Positions 46,756-59,800 of a stretch of 64,000 bases of DNA are shown here, piece after piece. Numbering within the stretch: the stretch's first letter is position 1; every line of letters begins with the position of its first letter. The DNA comes from Acanthochlamys bracteata. Its lineage: Eukaryota > Streptophyta > Magnoliopsida > Pandanales > Velloziaceae. A program made the position numbers and the translations under genes. Below the pieces are notes generated by a model. That model was not told where the DNA came from and did no database searches. It was given only the letters and a program-made list of their open reading frames with translations. The DNA lies in NCBI GenBank assembly GCA_019914995.1, contig CM034145.1, forward strand, positions 3,851,262-3,915,261, given 5' to 3'.

Positions 46756-49700
46756 TCAACATTGATTTCTCTTGTCCCCCTTCACATGAATATTGAACCA
46801 TTTCTTTCTTTTAGTTCGCTCCCTGGGCTTTTTCTCTCTTTTTTGAGATTCTTCACTGTTAGAACCCTTGAATGATCTAATCTTACTACTACTTGAACTC
46901 CTTTTCAGAGGTTGATTTGTCGTGTAGGCGGCATGAATTACATCTCTCTCCTTCAAAAGCTCATCTATCTGCAGGATAGTAATATTTAGGCACAAGTTAA
47001 GTGAAGAAAACAAAACAAATGCTAGAACCTCGCTTTCAGATAGCATATCAAACTCACTGCTTGCATCTCCTGGGCATATCTGTTAGTCATCTCCGTGAAT
47101 TGCGCTAAAACCTGCAAAACAACAAGCAAATGCACCATCAGGACTAAAATTTGAAACAAAAACTACGAAGAGCTCGATACTTATTGTATCAGTTACGTAT
47201 AAGAATAAAAAAAGCATGCCTCTCTGTATTCGGTTTCGAACTTAGATAGCTCTACCCTCTTAGCTAAAATTCTAGCCTCCACATCTCGTAATCTGTCCTT
47301 CTCTAATGGAAAAGGTTCAGCAGAAATAATTTCGATTGTGTAATTTGCACTCTTGAAAAAGTTATCACCTGCAAAACTTGAATGTATAAATTTTTATTCT
47401 CAAAGAATTATACCACAAGAAATATGAAACTTTTCTAAGAAAACCTAGGAAGAGGACTTTTAAGGAAAATGAATCTAGTAAGATACCATAAACAGCAAAG
47501 ACATGGGTGCCTGCTTTAAGCTCATTTATTTCACAAGGCTGAAAAGCATCCAACTTCTTGAAGAAAGTAGCATCAGGGTCTTTTGAAACTGCAAGCTGGA
47601 AGAACACAAAAGAGTGAAGGAAAAAAACAAAATCCTGAAGGTTCTAGTCTAATAAGATGTGCTTCAAGGCAGAAAGTTGAAAGCTTCTTACAGAGCTTGT
47701 GTGATCAAAACGATAAACAGTAAAACAAAGGAAGAACATCCCAGCAGATGTAACCTTCCCAGTCTTGGAACTATCTTCCTGCACATAAACTAATATCAGA
47801 CTCTAGACGAGAATATAATATGATCGTTACAGACTTTAATAGCTTACTTTTTCTAGAGCTACTAGGTACTTTAATAGTACAACCTCACTTGCAGAACTAA
47901 GTTTAAGATGTTTTCAGAACACTAAGAATTTAGTAGTGGACACACTAAAGTGCAAAATGTATGACATAAAATGGATATGTATAACAAAACCATTGTTTTT
48001 CTTTTTTCTTATTTTAAAATTATACTATTGTATTTTTGCTTAGTCTGATACCATACTAGTAGTTCATCTAATTGTACGGCACCACTGGTGGGACAAGGTC
48101 TCGTTCTTATAAACTTCAATAGGTCATCGAAAATGAAAGGAATGTCCATAACTAGCATCGAGTGAAGAACAGCAGAAAGAAAACAGCAACAAAAATCTAT
48201 ATCTTAAAAGAGTGAAAAAAAAGCCAAAAGTGAGGCAAGCAGAAAACTACAGTCTGCACGACATAGCATGTGGAAAAGCTTGTTTTCTCACCAGTAATAT
48301 GTAAAATTAATATGACTGGAGCACCCTAAACAATATCTTGAAGATCTAAATTCTGGAAGGGACAATGCTTATCCCTTTCCCAATTCACATTGGAAACTAG
48401 AAATCAAAGTATATGCAACATATTCAAGAACACAAAGATATAGCTCATAGAACATGCCTGAAGCGCAAGACTAAGTCCACCATTCTCTTCTCTTTCAAAG
48501 TATAGCAACTGCAGATAAAAAAGAAAAGAAATCAGGGAAATATGTAAATGCATAAAGAAGAAATGTCTGGAATACAAAGAAAATGGCTTCAAGGCCACCA
48601 AAACCAGAAATTTTGATATGGTTTATATTAAACTATTACAACATTGGTAGAATTTTGCATGATGAGCCTATCTAGTAAATCAGACAATAATAAGAGAACT
48701 TCATTGGCTCGACTAGAAAAACAAAAATCAACTCAATTTGAAAGTTTTAAAACGTGAAAAGATCATCTTGAATGGTTGAAGTGTCCTTAAAGAGCAGTAA
48801 TACGGATAATTTCATGCCAAAAATCTAGGTTATGAAAATTTCTAAAATTAAATATAAACTATTAGGTGGTGATCCTAAATGCCAAAAAATAAATGAACCA
48901 TGTAATGGAAAATTAAATCAATTGATGCTAGATTGAAATGGTATATGGCTAGGTAACTTTCACATCTATGTTCAAAACAAAAACAGCAACATCAAAGAAT
49001 GATTCCAATGCACATTGGCCAGGATTGTGCTGAATCAGATGGTCCAAAAGCTTCATAAACCTTGAATTTGCTTTTGTCAGAAGAATGGACCCGACATACT
49101 AGACCTGCTTTCGCCTCCTCCTCTGTTATGTCTACACAATAGAAACGAGCAGACTGCTTCTCGACCTGTGAGTAAAAAGAGTTATAATAACCACTTTTAA
49201 TATACAAATCATAAAAACGAGAAGACAGAGACACATATACCTTTCCCTTAAAAGACAGCCCCAAGTCAAGAGGATGTATGGTTACAGTGCCATTTAGAGC
49301 CTCCTCCAAGACAGTTGCAGATACAGTTGTCTTAATTGGCACACCAAGTTTACTGACACACGGAAAAGATAGATGTCAGAATAAGGAGGTTAAACTAAGA
49401 ACATATTGAACTAAGGATTTCAGTTAAAGTGTAAAATTGAACTAAGAATATGTTGGTCACCTAAAAAGTGCTGCGAACATGGTGTTTACTGTGCCTAGAC
49501 TTGATAGATCCAGCTCTAGTTCTTGGCTTTCTGATTCTATTCCCTGAATAAAATCAAATATAGCAACATAAATAACAGCACACTGAATGTGTGTGTATAA
49601 CAAGAAATCCAAAACAATTAACAAAACTTAAAGCTACATAGCACATAGTACTCAGATTGACTATTTCATTTTGCCTCGTCAAACTTACCTCAAATCCAGA

Positions 49701-52700
49701 AGAGTCATACTGGCGACGTTTATCAGGATCTGACAAAATATTGTACGAGAATGTTACCTCCTTGAAAATATCTGCTGCTATTGGATCATTTGCATTTTTG
49801 TCAGGATGATACCTACAAGGGCCAAAAATAAGGCATAAGAAGACAATTTTCAAGATACAATCTTGTAAGAGTAAACTTAACTGAGCAAGTCAATGGAAAC
49901 ATTCTAAAGAAATATTGGCATTTATCAGCCAACAAGATTATTCATGCAATCCATTCTGTATACATCAGCTAATATTGCTGACTCGCCAAGGAATTTAGTT
50001 GCACCTCAAACCTTGTAACTCATACGATACATAGCCTCCATTTCAATCCATTATTTCAACAATCGTGCACCAGCGACCTAATAGTGCTACGTGACAGTAT
50101 AAGAGTTTTTTCAGAAACTAGCTTGTTACATATGGTGCATGCATGATGTGGCTCAAATAACAAATGATCTTGTAACTCAATAGATTTTAATACAGAAACT
50201 TGAGTTAGGTACAATTTGCACCATCACACATTATTGCTACACCATTTGGTCAAATTCACAAAAGAACTAAAAACTTCTATTAATTTAGTCTATGAATAAA
50301 AATGTCTACTAGTTTGACATGAACTTTCTCACATTTCCATACTCCTTCGGTCAATATATTGGATCTACTATATAAGAAGGTGAACATATAGACAAGGATG
50401 TCATGCATAGAATACAATTTGGACAGAAAATATGGATATATGAACCTGAAGTCTTATGATTTAGCAAGGCACTTAAGAGTTGAACAAAAAGTTCTACAAA
50501 TAGCAGTAAAGATGGAAATGTCGTGTGGAATGGAATCACAAATAGTAACTTTCAATATGCACAGAAAATAGCTCTGGTGAAAGAGTAGGTGTGTGTTCTT
50601 TTGTACCCGGAAGTGACTTGTTGGATGGAAGTGACTTTTTTCACTTCCAAGTGAAACCCTATATTCTTTTGCAATAATTTACTCTTTAAAACTATTTTTT
50701 CAAAAACTCACTTCTGTAAAATGTCACTTACCAAAAGTCACTTCCTACGAAAAGAACACGCTCTATATGTTGCGCTAGAAAAGTGGATGCAATGAAGGAT
50801 ATTAATGAAGAAATCAAAAAAAAATCATGCCAGCTGGTTAAGAGGAAAATGAGGAGGCTAGCTTGAGATTGTATGGAGAAAAAAATAAACAAAAACTACA
50901 GATATCCCACAAGGAAAATGTGAATTAAAGGAAGCTCCAGTTTTTAACAGGAGATTAGGAAGGCAGAAGCAATTTGGTCAAAGACTAAAAAATGATGTAT
51001 TTGCTATTAACCTAACTGAAGATATAGTTAATAACAGAGTATGATGGTGTGAAAAGATTCATGTGAACAACCTCCATCAGTTGGATAAGATTTTGTTGTT
51101 TATGTTTGTTGAGATTATCTGTTTTATTTAGGCACTAATCATGAGCTAACAATCTTGATTAGAGAAAAAATGAAATATTAGAATTGCATGGTGAAATGAA
51201 TTTCACGGATTGCTTTATGGTGTGAGGTAATGCTTTGTCCACAAGCATCAGAAAATAGCTTGAGGCTTTGTTGCGTGGTTTTCTGAAGTGGCTAAGAGAC
51301 TGGCAATTGCGCATCTAATGGAATTATTCTCATAACAAGATTCATATGACAAGTTATAAATATGTTATCTTGGGTTCAGAAAGAGTATTGCTCGAAACAA
51401 AGGGTTGCTTCCGGAGGCGATAGGTACGGAGATGGGTAGATACCTAATGATGTAGCTTATATCTTTTGAGATAGTGAGTGCTTATAGTAATTCGTTAGTG
51501 AGAGAGTTGGTGATATTGTGAGTGGTGAGACTTTAGTGATCTCTATAACCTCTGTTTGTTGTTAATGAATTTCTCAGTGCTCTTCTTATAGTTTTTCTCT
51601 GAACAGTTGGAACTTTCTACATAAGCCTGTCTGTATTTCTTATTGGTCTTTCTTTGTCTGTTATTTTGGTGTCTTGGCTCTCGATCATCTTAAGGTGAAC
51701 CAATCCGGGTGCTTCTCCACTATCATATCAAGGTCTAATTCACAACGTTGTTGTTCTTGTTAATGTAGTTGATGATGATGGTTATGTTTCTGCTGTTCTT
51801 TTGATCAACAAAACGGTCACCTGACTTGCATATGTCATGATTTGATTCCACTGTGGCTGTCTGACACCACAGAACAAGCATTAAACAGAGTGTGTGGCTA
51901 TTTCTCAAGAGTTTGTGATTTGTGAATGTCAGTGCTGAGAAAGTGTGAAAAAGGGGGTCAATGCAATATGTCTTCAGCACAGCATGTTAATCATCAAGCA
52001 TACTGTCCATGTGTGGTATTCGTGGTATGGTCACCTGCGGGGCTGTATTTGCTTCATGAAGTGAAAACAAATCTGTCAAATGCGAAATAAACAAAAACTA
52101 TAAATTCTGAATTAATGTGGCAAAAAATGATATCCTAAACCTCTCATATTAATGTATGCATGTGGCCATATTTTTTAAAGTGCAGACAAAACCGAAAATT
52201 TCGAATCCTTAATGAAGCTTCGGAGGTATGTTTCGTATTTCCTGATTAAGCCTTATGGTAATGTGGAAAAAAGTTCTCTCATGGAAAAATCAACTAGCTC
52301 ATTGTAATGGAGTTTTAGGTCTTGACAAAAGCACCAGTAATAATGCGGACATACACAAAGCACAAATGAGCTAGCTCAAATATCAAATACAATCTACGAA
52401 GAGAATATTGACTACAATCATAAATGATACAGCAAAATACAAGATAACATGTAGAACAGGTTTGCATGCAGTAAATTTCCAGACAAAACTAGATTCAGAT
52501 AGAGAAAGGTATCTTGGGTGTATCCAACTCTTTCAAAACATTAAAATGGCGGAAATACATCTCTGGTCATTCTACACTTTCCAATATTAAAATAACCCTG
52601 ATACATGGATAGTATGAAATTATCGTTATAAAATTTACCTACAAAAAACTAAATCCATGTAATGACACTGCAAATAACTCAACATGAGACTTTATTATAT

Positions 52701-54054
52701 TAAAAAAATGTGGTTTGAAAAATTACCTAGATATGATGTCTCTCAACAAACCATTCCTCCCAAATGATTTGATAAGTCTACTGAAGCAGACTTATGAATA
52801 CAATTCTAACTGGCTTCTTACAATAAGAGGCCAAAAATATGGCACATATTCACAGAAAACTGAAGGCTAAAGACAGGCCAGAATTAGCCTTCCAGCAAAT
52901 GATATAGAAATTATAGGTTGTATAGATGTCTAACCTTGCCCATATCATGGATATTCACAGCTGCCTCAATATATGCAATAAAAATTTTGCATGAATAGGA
53001 CAATCCTAAGCTCCCTCGTTTAGGGGGAAGTGACTCATCCCTACAAATTACTATCCTATCAAGTGCATTGCGTACTTCTAATTTCAAGTGCAAAATCCAA
53101 GCTGTTTGATTGTATTATAGCTAAGCAACCATATTAAACATCAGAAGTAGTTATAAAATGCTAGGTCCTCTATCACAAACTTATAAAAGGAATACATAGA
53201 GAGAAAAGGAACCTGATTGCTGGTTAAAACCTAATTTAGAATTGTAATAATTGAGTTTAGTAGTTCTATATTCTGATTTACCCTCCCTGCTTGGGTTGGA
53301 CAAATTATTCGAGGAGACGCTCTTACTTTGCTTGCTTCTGTTGGTTATACTGATGGTGCGGAGTCAGTGGATGGATACTAGTACTAGGACTGATTCTGAT
53401 GCAAGAAATGCCTAAATCAAATCCATTAAGTAAGATCTAACATTTGCACACTGGAAGTATGAAATTTGTCTGGTAGAAGTGTCAAACACGTGTTTTATCT
53501 GATTGAGTGGTGACGGTACTACTAAAATTAACTTATAGATGAAAATACCAAGCAAATTGAACCAAACCAATCCATTTACCAAACTCCACAACTACTAACA
53601 TCTATTATTTTGGTACAATTATTAACTTCATATGAATACCCGGTGATTGCTTAGCTCAACTCCACAACATTTGGAAGATTACCTCCCAATTTTACGAACT
53701 GGAAATTCTAAGAATTAATCTGTTCAAACTAAATAAACAATTCTTGATAAATGAAATACCAGACAAACAGATTTTCAGTTTCATTACCGACAAATGCAAG
53801 AAACTAAAAACTAGTTAGAAGCTAACAAAACAGTTATATCTTCTAATTATCAAAACTTAGAAAAAAATAATGGCAGAGAGAAGGTTAATGAATTACTTGA
53901 GAGCCATTTTCCTGTACGCGCTCTTGATTTCCTGATCTGAAGCATTTCGTCCAACACCAAGCACTTGATATGGATCCCTCCTCTTCTGCTGTTGCTGTTT
54001 CTTTGCCTCTCCTTTCTTCTCCGATTTCGAAGATGAAAACCCTGGCGCCGGCAT
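46756..54054 (-). CDS. ARL2: ARG1-like DnaJ protein (ARL2/DnaJ 39 type), 11 exons
   Basis: Type-III J-domain protein of the ARG1/ARL2 family, a peripheral membrane protein needed for early gravity signalling and PIN3/auxin redistribution in roots and hypocotyls. Exons: 53897-54054, 49689-49812, 49461-49543, 49241-49352, 49061-49165, 48458-48508, 47692-47778, 47487-47595, 47220-47368, 47058-47111 and 46756-46978 trimmed to 46968. All phases fit, giving 414 residues, the ARL2 length. The J domain ([30 protein letters not shown] with HPD split by intron 1) is followed by [37 protein letters not shown], a coiled-coil (about residues 290-360) and a basic tail ending [15 protein letters not shown]. 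The start at 54,054 ([14 protein letters not shown]) fits ARL2 better than the upstream in-frame Met at 54,084. Two introns use GC donors. Intron 1 is about 4.1 kb. Confidence 0.93.
49813..53896 (-). other. Large first intron of the ARL2-like gene
   Basis: About 4.1 kb between the codon halves AA and G of a lysine. Apart from the MITE at 50,589 I see no gene; frames such as 52,408-52,590 and 51,735-51,980 have no domain. Large first introns in plants can hold enhancers, but no element is identifiable here by eye. Confidence 0.6.
50589..50764. repeat. Small MITE in ARL2 intron 1
   Basis: A 176-bp fold-back with ends GTGTGTGTTCTTTTGTACCC and, reversed, GAGCGTGTTCTTTTCGTAGG. GGAAGTGACTT and its inverse AAGTCACTTCC repeat at both arms. 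It is related in its end motif (GTGTTCTTTT) to the Tourist-like elements of this window. Confidence 0.65.
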
Positions 54055-54345
54055 CTCTTTCTTATCTTGCCTTCTAAATTTCACCGAAAAAATCTTGATA
54101 CTAGCTACAGCTGATGCTTCGGCAACTGAGATCCGGCATTAGAATCGGTCAATCGAGCTGTAATTCTCTCATTAGAATCTCAGATTTAGATCTCTGTCTG
54201 CTAGAGAAACAAATTGAATGAAATCGAGTGAGGGAAAAAAAAATAAAAGAAAAGAAATGGAGAGAGAGAACGGCGACGAGCGGTGGCAGAGAATAATGTG
54301 GAAGAAGCGAAGGAGAAGAGAGTGATCTGGTGCTCCGCGGTGGAA
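54055..54345 (-). promoter_or_regulatory. ARL2-like 5' leader
   Basis: Reading leftward, a pyrimidine-rich TCTCTCTCCATTTCTTTT stretch precedes the coding start by about 200 bases, typical of a plant leader. The start site and promoter boxes were not resolved. Confidence 0.4.
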
Positions 54346-55235
54346 GGATTTCAGTGGTATTGAGTGACTGATGATAATAGTGTCAGATTATAGCAGTGTC
54401 CTTCTTAATATTAAGTATTAGAATTCGCAGACTTAAGTCCCTCACTCGAAAGTTTTCGAATTGGGAACTTTGGGAAGAAAAACAGCTATGGGTTTGAGTG
54501 GGTGGGTAGGGTAGCAGACAATTAAATTTAGCAATATCATGCCACAAAATTAAGTATAGCAATTCTTATTGCAAAAGGTGAACTTAGAAAAAAGATAAAT
54601 CTTTAAGAAATCGAGAAATACTATTCCTCATAATTATTTTAGTCATGAATAAAAGTAAGATTGAAATACAATATATGAAATTGCAAACATCATCCATTCT
54701 TGTGTTGATGGTTAGGGAGAGATATCCTTTATAAACGTCTAGGTTCGGCTTGCTAGTGCTTTACAATGAGACGAAACTTTGCAATACAGTTTATGGAGGC
54801 ACAATTTTGCAAATAGAAGTCCAAAGATTTTGAATTTGTTGGGAGGTAACATCACCGGGTAAGAAACGTGCTGAGAAGGTGAATGAATGGCGCAATGATG
54901 GTTTTGTTTTGCTAATTAAGACAACGATAACCATCATTTTGAACGTTGACATTTTGACTAAATTTATTCTAATTACTTCATTTATTAGCAAGCAAATGTT
55001 GAGCAGTGACCAGTTGTTCGCACGCATTTATGAAGCGAAATGAATAGCTGCGAACTTTCTGGTATGTCCGAATTAAGTATGAAATCGTTCGCAATTTAAT
55101 AATAATTAATAAGAGTTCCCTCCTTTAGAGTTCATATATATACCTTTTTTTTTTAAGTATTAGTTTCCTCTTTAAGAAAATTGACGGATAGTTATTAACT
55201 TATCCCTGCTAAGCCTACTCAACATTAAGCACATA
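54346..55235. other. Intergenic between ARL2-like gene and hAT element
   Basis: AT-rich, with no gene recognised. It must contain the ARL2-like promoter at its left end. Confidence 0.45.
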
Positions 55236-55243
55236 CTTTTAAT

Positions 55244-56635
55244 CATAGTTGGCAGATCCAAACCGGACCGTTCGGATCGACCCGGGAATCGTCGATCCGG
55301 ACGGCAAATCGATCCGAATCTGCAAATAAATCGTTCATGTTATCGAACCATTTTGATCCATTCTGACCCGTTGTAACCCGGTTTGATCCGGATGACCCGC
55401 CTGTCCGGATCAATTCGGAATGTTTAAAAAAATTTTTTCAATCTAACCTTACCGACTCGAATCCTAATTCAATTTTGCAGCTCGCCCTCTCCTTCTCCGA
55501 TTATTCTAACTCGCCGTGTTCTCAACTTCGTCACCGTATCTCCGTCCTCCGCCAACACCTTCCCCTCCAAATCTCAGACCTTTTACAACACCGGCGGCGG
55601 CAGCAGTAAATCTTAAGCCAAACTGAGCGCCACTACTACTATCTGCTTCTTGTAAAGTTGAAACCTTTTGGTGGAGGACTTGAATGCAGTGATTCATCCT
55701 GTGAGCTTGAATTCTTTGACGAGGAGAAGAACAAGGAGCAAATTAGACTAAAGTTGAAGCCATTGCATTGGGATAAGGTTCGTATGAACTCTGGGCAAGC
55801 AATGGTGTGGGACAAGATCAAATTCAGTTTTTTTAAGTAAATAAAAATTGTAATTTGGTGCAAATATATTTATTCTTGAAGATTTTTGTTTTGTTTTGAT
55901 TGATTTGTTAGAAAAATATTCTGATTGTAGATTGAATGAAGAGATCATTGAGACATTGTTTTGTGTACAATGCTGAGAATGTGAAACAGCAGGAGCATCT
56001 TTCTTTGAGCCAAGAGAACAGGGTGTTGAATTCAAAGAAGATTTAGAAACATTATCATTCTGTTGAAGGCATTGAATGTTACCAAGGATGAAGTATATCA
56101 AGCTATGTTGGACGGTAAGGTTTCTGCTCCTTTCCAATAACAAAATTGTGTTTTTGTGTAATTTCTTGTATGTTTTATCAGTCTGTAATTTAATTTGCTT
56201 GTTATAGGAAAGACTAAGAAAAGTTCATCAATAAACTTCACTAGCTTAAGCGATATGAGCAGCAGCGAAGGTGTTGCGAGAGACGATCTTCACCACCTCA
56301 AATTGTTTCCGTTGCTTGCAATGCGCCACCACCTCTTCATTCTCGATCTTCTACTGCCCATAAGCCATCTCAAATTCTCAATCCTTCTCCTTCTTCTCGA
56401 AGATTTCCTTCCGGCTTCTTCGTTTGGGTTCGCTAGCAAAAACAATAGAGCAAGGAGCTTTGTTTTACCTGCTTAGAAGAGAGCAAAAAGCAGTTGAACC
56501 ACATGCTGCTGCTGCTTTATGCGATGCAAATTGGCATCGACCTGCGTCCGACCGGTTGACCCGGCCGGTCGGACCGCGACCCGCCGATCTGGAGAGCTTT
56601 TCGGGTTGGCAAACGGGTCGATTTTGCCAACTCTG
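55244..56635. mobile_element. hAT-type element that has captured a gene fragment (1.4 kb)
   Basis: The left end is CATAGTTGGCAGATCC and the right end reversed is CAGAGTTGGCAAAATCG. Flanks CTTTTAAT (55,236-55,243) and CTTTTTAT (56,636-56,643) match at 7 of 8 positions, an 8-bp hAT-type duplication. GGATCGACCCG/CGGGTCGATTT-rich subterminal stretches mark both ends, and the left one resembles the hAT element at 14,882. Between them lies formin-derived sequence in place of a transposase. Confidence 0.75.
55580..56114 (+). pseudogene. Captured formin (FH2) gene fragment
   Basis: Piece of a formin, a host actin nucleator, carried inside the hAT element. A proline-rich stretch near 55,535-55,610 (RPPPTPSPPNLRPF), resembling the FH1/FH2 linker, is followed by the FH2 opening [20 protein letters not shown] and [10 protein letters not shown]. 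At TTTAA/GTAAAT (55,836) a 94-base intron with a TTGTAG acceptor leads to LNEEIIETLF, SLSQENRVLNSKK and IIILLKALNVTKDEVYQ. It ends at a donor-like ACG/GTAAGG (56,114). Exon junctions and phases match formin structure, so genomic DNA was captured. The second exon has a frame change after ETLF and a stop near 56,045, so no functional formin is made; only about 120 of the roughly 400 FH2 residues are present. Confidence 0.8.
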
Positions 56636-56701
56636 CTTTTTATTGTATAGAATTTTATTTTTTTTCATAATTTAAATTCAGTCAGTTTAAATGTTTCCGA
56701 A

Positions 56702-56835
56702 ACAATAGAAAAATAATAATAGAATTAAGTATAACGAATGATAATATCTTAAAGTTTACACGTACAAATATTTGTAGAATATAGATAATGAGTTTGTTAT
56801 ACATATAGTCCGATAGTAAAGTTTAATAGTTTCTC
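56702..56835. repeat. Left end repeat (3' LTR remnant) of the fossil Copia
   Basis: Shares AATAATAATAGAATT, GAATGATAATA, GTTTACA and GAATATAGATAATGAGTTTG in the same order and orientation with 61,000-61,130. Visible divergence and truncation suggest an old insertion. Confidence 0.65.
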
Positions 56836-59800
56836 TCAAACTCATGATAGGTCAAATAATATAAGTTTGCCTAATAATATTTAAATTTTTTATGTTGGAT
56901 GTGATTTTGTAAATAGATATACCAGTTGATTAGTAGAGTCTATATGTGGTAAAAAAATAGTATCTGCTAACAAATATGCACAAACAAAGTGATAGTCAAT
57001 TTCAATAAGTTTCCTTCGTTCATGAAGACTAAATTGCTTGCAATATGAATGTTACTTTGATTATCACAGTAAAAAGGAGTAGCTTCTATAAATATAATTC
57101 TATATCAGTAATTAATTTTCGTACATGAACAATCTCCTTTATGATAGCTGTCATAGCTCAATACTCAGCTTCTTTAGAAGAGTAAGTAATAACGTCTTAT
57201 TTTTACTGAGCTATGAAATCAACGAATCACTAAGAAATAATCAAAAATTTGTGATAAATTATCTGGTGGTCGGATCGCCAATCCAATCTATATCTGTAAA
57301 AGTTTGAAGCTTCAGAGTAGATATACAAGACATAAAAAGAGAGCGAGTATAAGTGTCTTAAAGATATCTGATAATCCTGAATAAAGCACTATAATGTGTT
57401 AATCACGGTGCAGAAATAAATTGATTAATAACACTTACTGCATGAGAAATATCTAGTCATATAAAAATAGACAAGCTGACCGACTAGCCGTCTGTACCGA
57501 ATAGGATCGGCCAAAGGCTCACCTTATGTAGGACGAAGTTTCACGTGAAGCTCTAAAAGGGTGTCAATCGTCCGACAATCAGATAAGCCTGTAGAGGTAA
57601 TAATGTTAGAAGTATAGTTTTGCCGAGAGATAAGAATCTCTCTAATACTTTGCACAATCTCTAATAAAAAATAGCTTAAATATCTAAAATTCTTCATCTA
57701 AACTGTTGACGAAGGGTGCTGCTTCGTGGCTGCAATACCTACAATATTATCTCCTGTCAAAGTCATATAATTTATATATAATAACAGGAGTACTGTCCTT
57801 GCGGTGAGGACTGCACAAATAAAGAGTGATCTTGAAAACTTTGCTAAAAATCTATCTCTGTAATAGCTCGACGAAAATACTCAAACCAAACTCTAAGAGT
57901 CTGTTTGAGTCCATAAAATAGCACGACGAAGACCACAAATATGAACTGATAGAGTAGAAAGACCTGCAGGTGGCTGCATATAAACAACTTTACATAAAAC
58001 ACCATAAAGAAATACATTTTTTACCTTCTAATAATGAAGCCACTGACGTACAACAGCGACGGCTAATAGAGTGCGAACAGTAGTTATTTGGGCAATATAG
58101 ATAATGGGTAAGATGGTGGTACCAGGAGAGGATGCGAAGAATCCTCGTGAGCCAGCGTTGGTGTCGTCGAAAGAGAGACGATATCTAGAAAAATAGTGGA
58201 GTAAGATCAATAGACATAGTAGAAGATAAAACAGATGAGCTGGATGGAAGAATATATGAAGGTGCTAAAAAAAGAACATCGGGAGGTGATATAGAAAAAT
58301 AATGAGAATCCTTAAGAAAAGTGATATGACGAGAAATGTGAAGACAACGTGTTGCAGGATTATAACAGCGATACCCTATGTTCAGAAAATGCTAAGCAGG
58401 ACACACTTGACTAATCGAACGGTCACTTTCGCCCGCTCAGTCGCAAGAAGTAGAACAAAATAAGTACACTCAAAAGTGCGAATCATATTATAGTCTGGAG
58501 GAGCTAAAACTAGACTCTCATACAGTGTCTTGCCAAGCAAAACAGACGACGAAATAATGTTGGTAATATTAACAGATATATGAATGGCTTCTGCCAAAAA
58601 AATGAATCTCATGATAGAAGATGTATATTCACGAGCACCATCAGATTGAAAAATCTTAATTCGAGTATTAAATTGAGTGAGTATAAACCATAGTGTTAAA
58701 TGTGTTATAAATACAAAAAAGTCAGAACGATCATGCATAAGATAAACTCAAGTATAACAAATGTAATCATCAATGAAGCTCACTTAGTAAAGAAAATTAG
58801 TAATAAATAGAATTGGAGATGTTTCTCAAATATCAGAATGAACTAATTCAAAAGTATGACAACTTTAGATAAATTTTGATTGAAAGGTAAAGCAAAATAT
58901 TGCTAATTTATAGCTAGTACATGCAAATAAAGTAGAAAAGAAATTCGCCCAAGAGCTCCACTATCGATTAAACGCTTTAATCAAGATTCAAAAATATGAC
59001 AAAAATATTTGTGCCACAAATCAGCAGCAGACAAAACAACAACAGCACAACTAGATTTGAAGAGTTAGAAAAAAGAAGATGAAGATATTCTAAGCGATAC
59101 AATTGTCCCTTTCTACGAGCATGATCAATCGTCTAGCCAGTACGAGGATCCTTAATAAAACATGTAAGGGAATTAAAGACAACAATAAGTTCGATTTCAC
59201 AAATAGAACTGACTGAGATTAGGTGTAGGGTGAGATATGGGACATGTAAAATAAAAGGTAGGCTAAGAAACTAAAAAATAATAGAGGCAGACTGAGTGGT
59301 GGCCAACCGAGAGCCATTAGCAGCATATAGAAATGAAAAGTTTGGTAATAAAGATGTAGTGTCAGATAATAATAATAGATCAGAGGTCATATAATGAGAT
59401 GCACCAAAATCTAAAATTTAAGAAGAAAACATACCAGGAGCGACTGAAGAAGTAGAGGCAGATGAGCCAATAAAAATAAAATTGACGCTGAAGCTGAAGT
59501 TCTATCTGAGCAAGGCGATGATAAATATCAACTGAATTATTAGTGATAGACGGAGGGATAGGAGCGGCATCAACAACATTTGCCTAAGTAACTTGAGAGT
59601 GAGTCGTGGAGGAATCTTTCGTCTTCTTCTGTTCTCGATACTGAGTAAGCAAATGTGCCTGAAACTGAAAATAACTATCCACACTGTGGTCCGATTTCTT
59701 ACAATGAGTACAAGAGAACTAGATTGTTGACGAAAATGAAACGAATTCCTACGAATATAAGCACTAACTCCTTCCAAAGTGGACGATGGAGTGCGTGAAG

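Noticed and set aside
47190-47219. GT donor 30 bases downstream for ARL2 intron 9
   Set aside because: It would add a hydrophobic insert and shift the frame of the next exon; the GC donor preserves the family sequence.
54055-54084. Upstream in-frame Met of the DnaJ gene
   Set aside because: The family start is the MPA.. opening at 54,054; the ten extra residues have no counterpart in ARG1 or ARL2.
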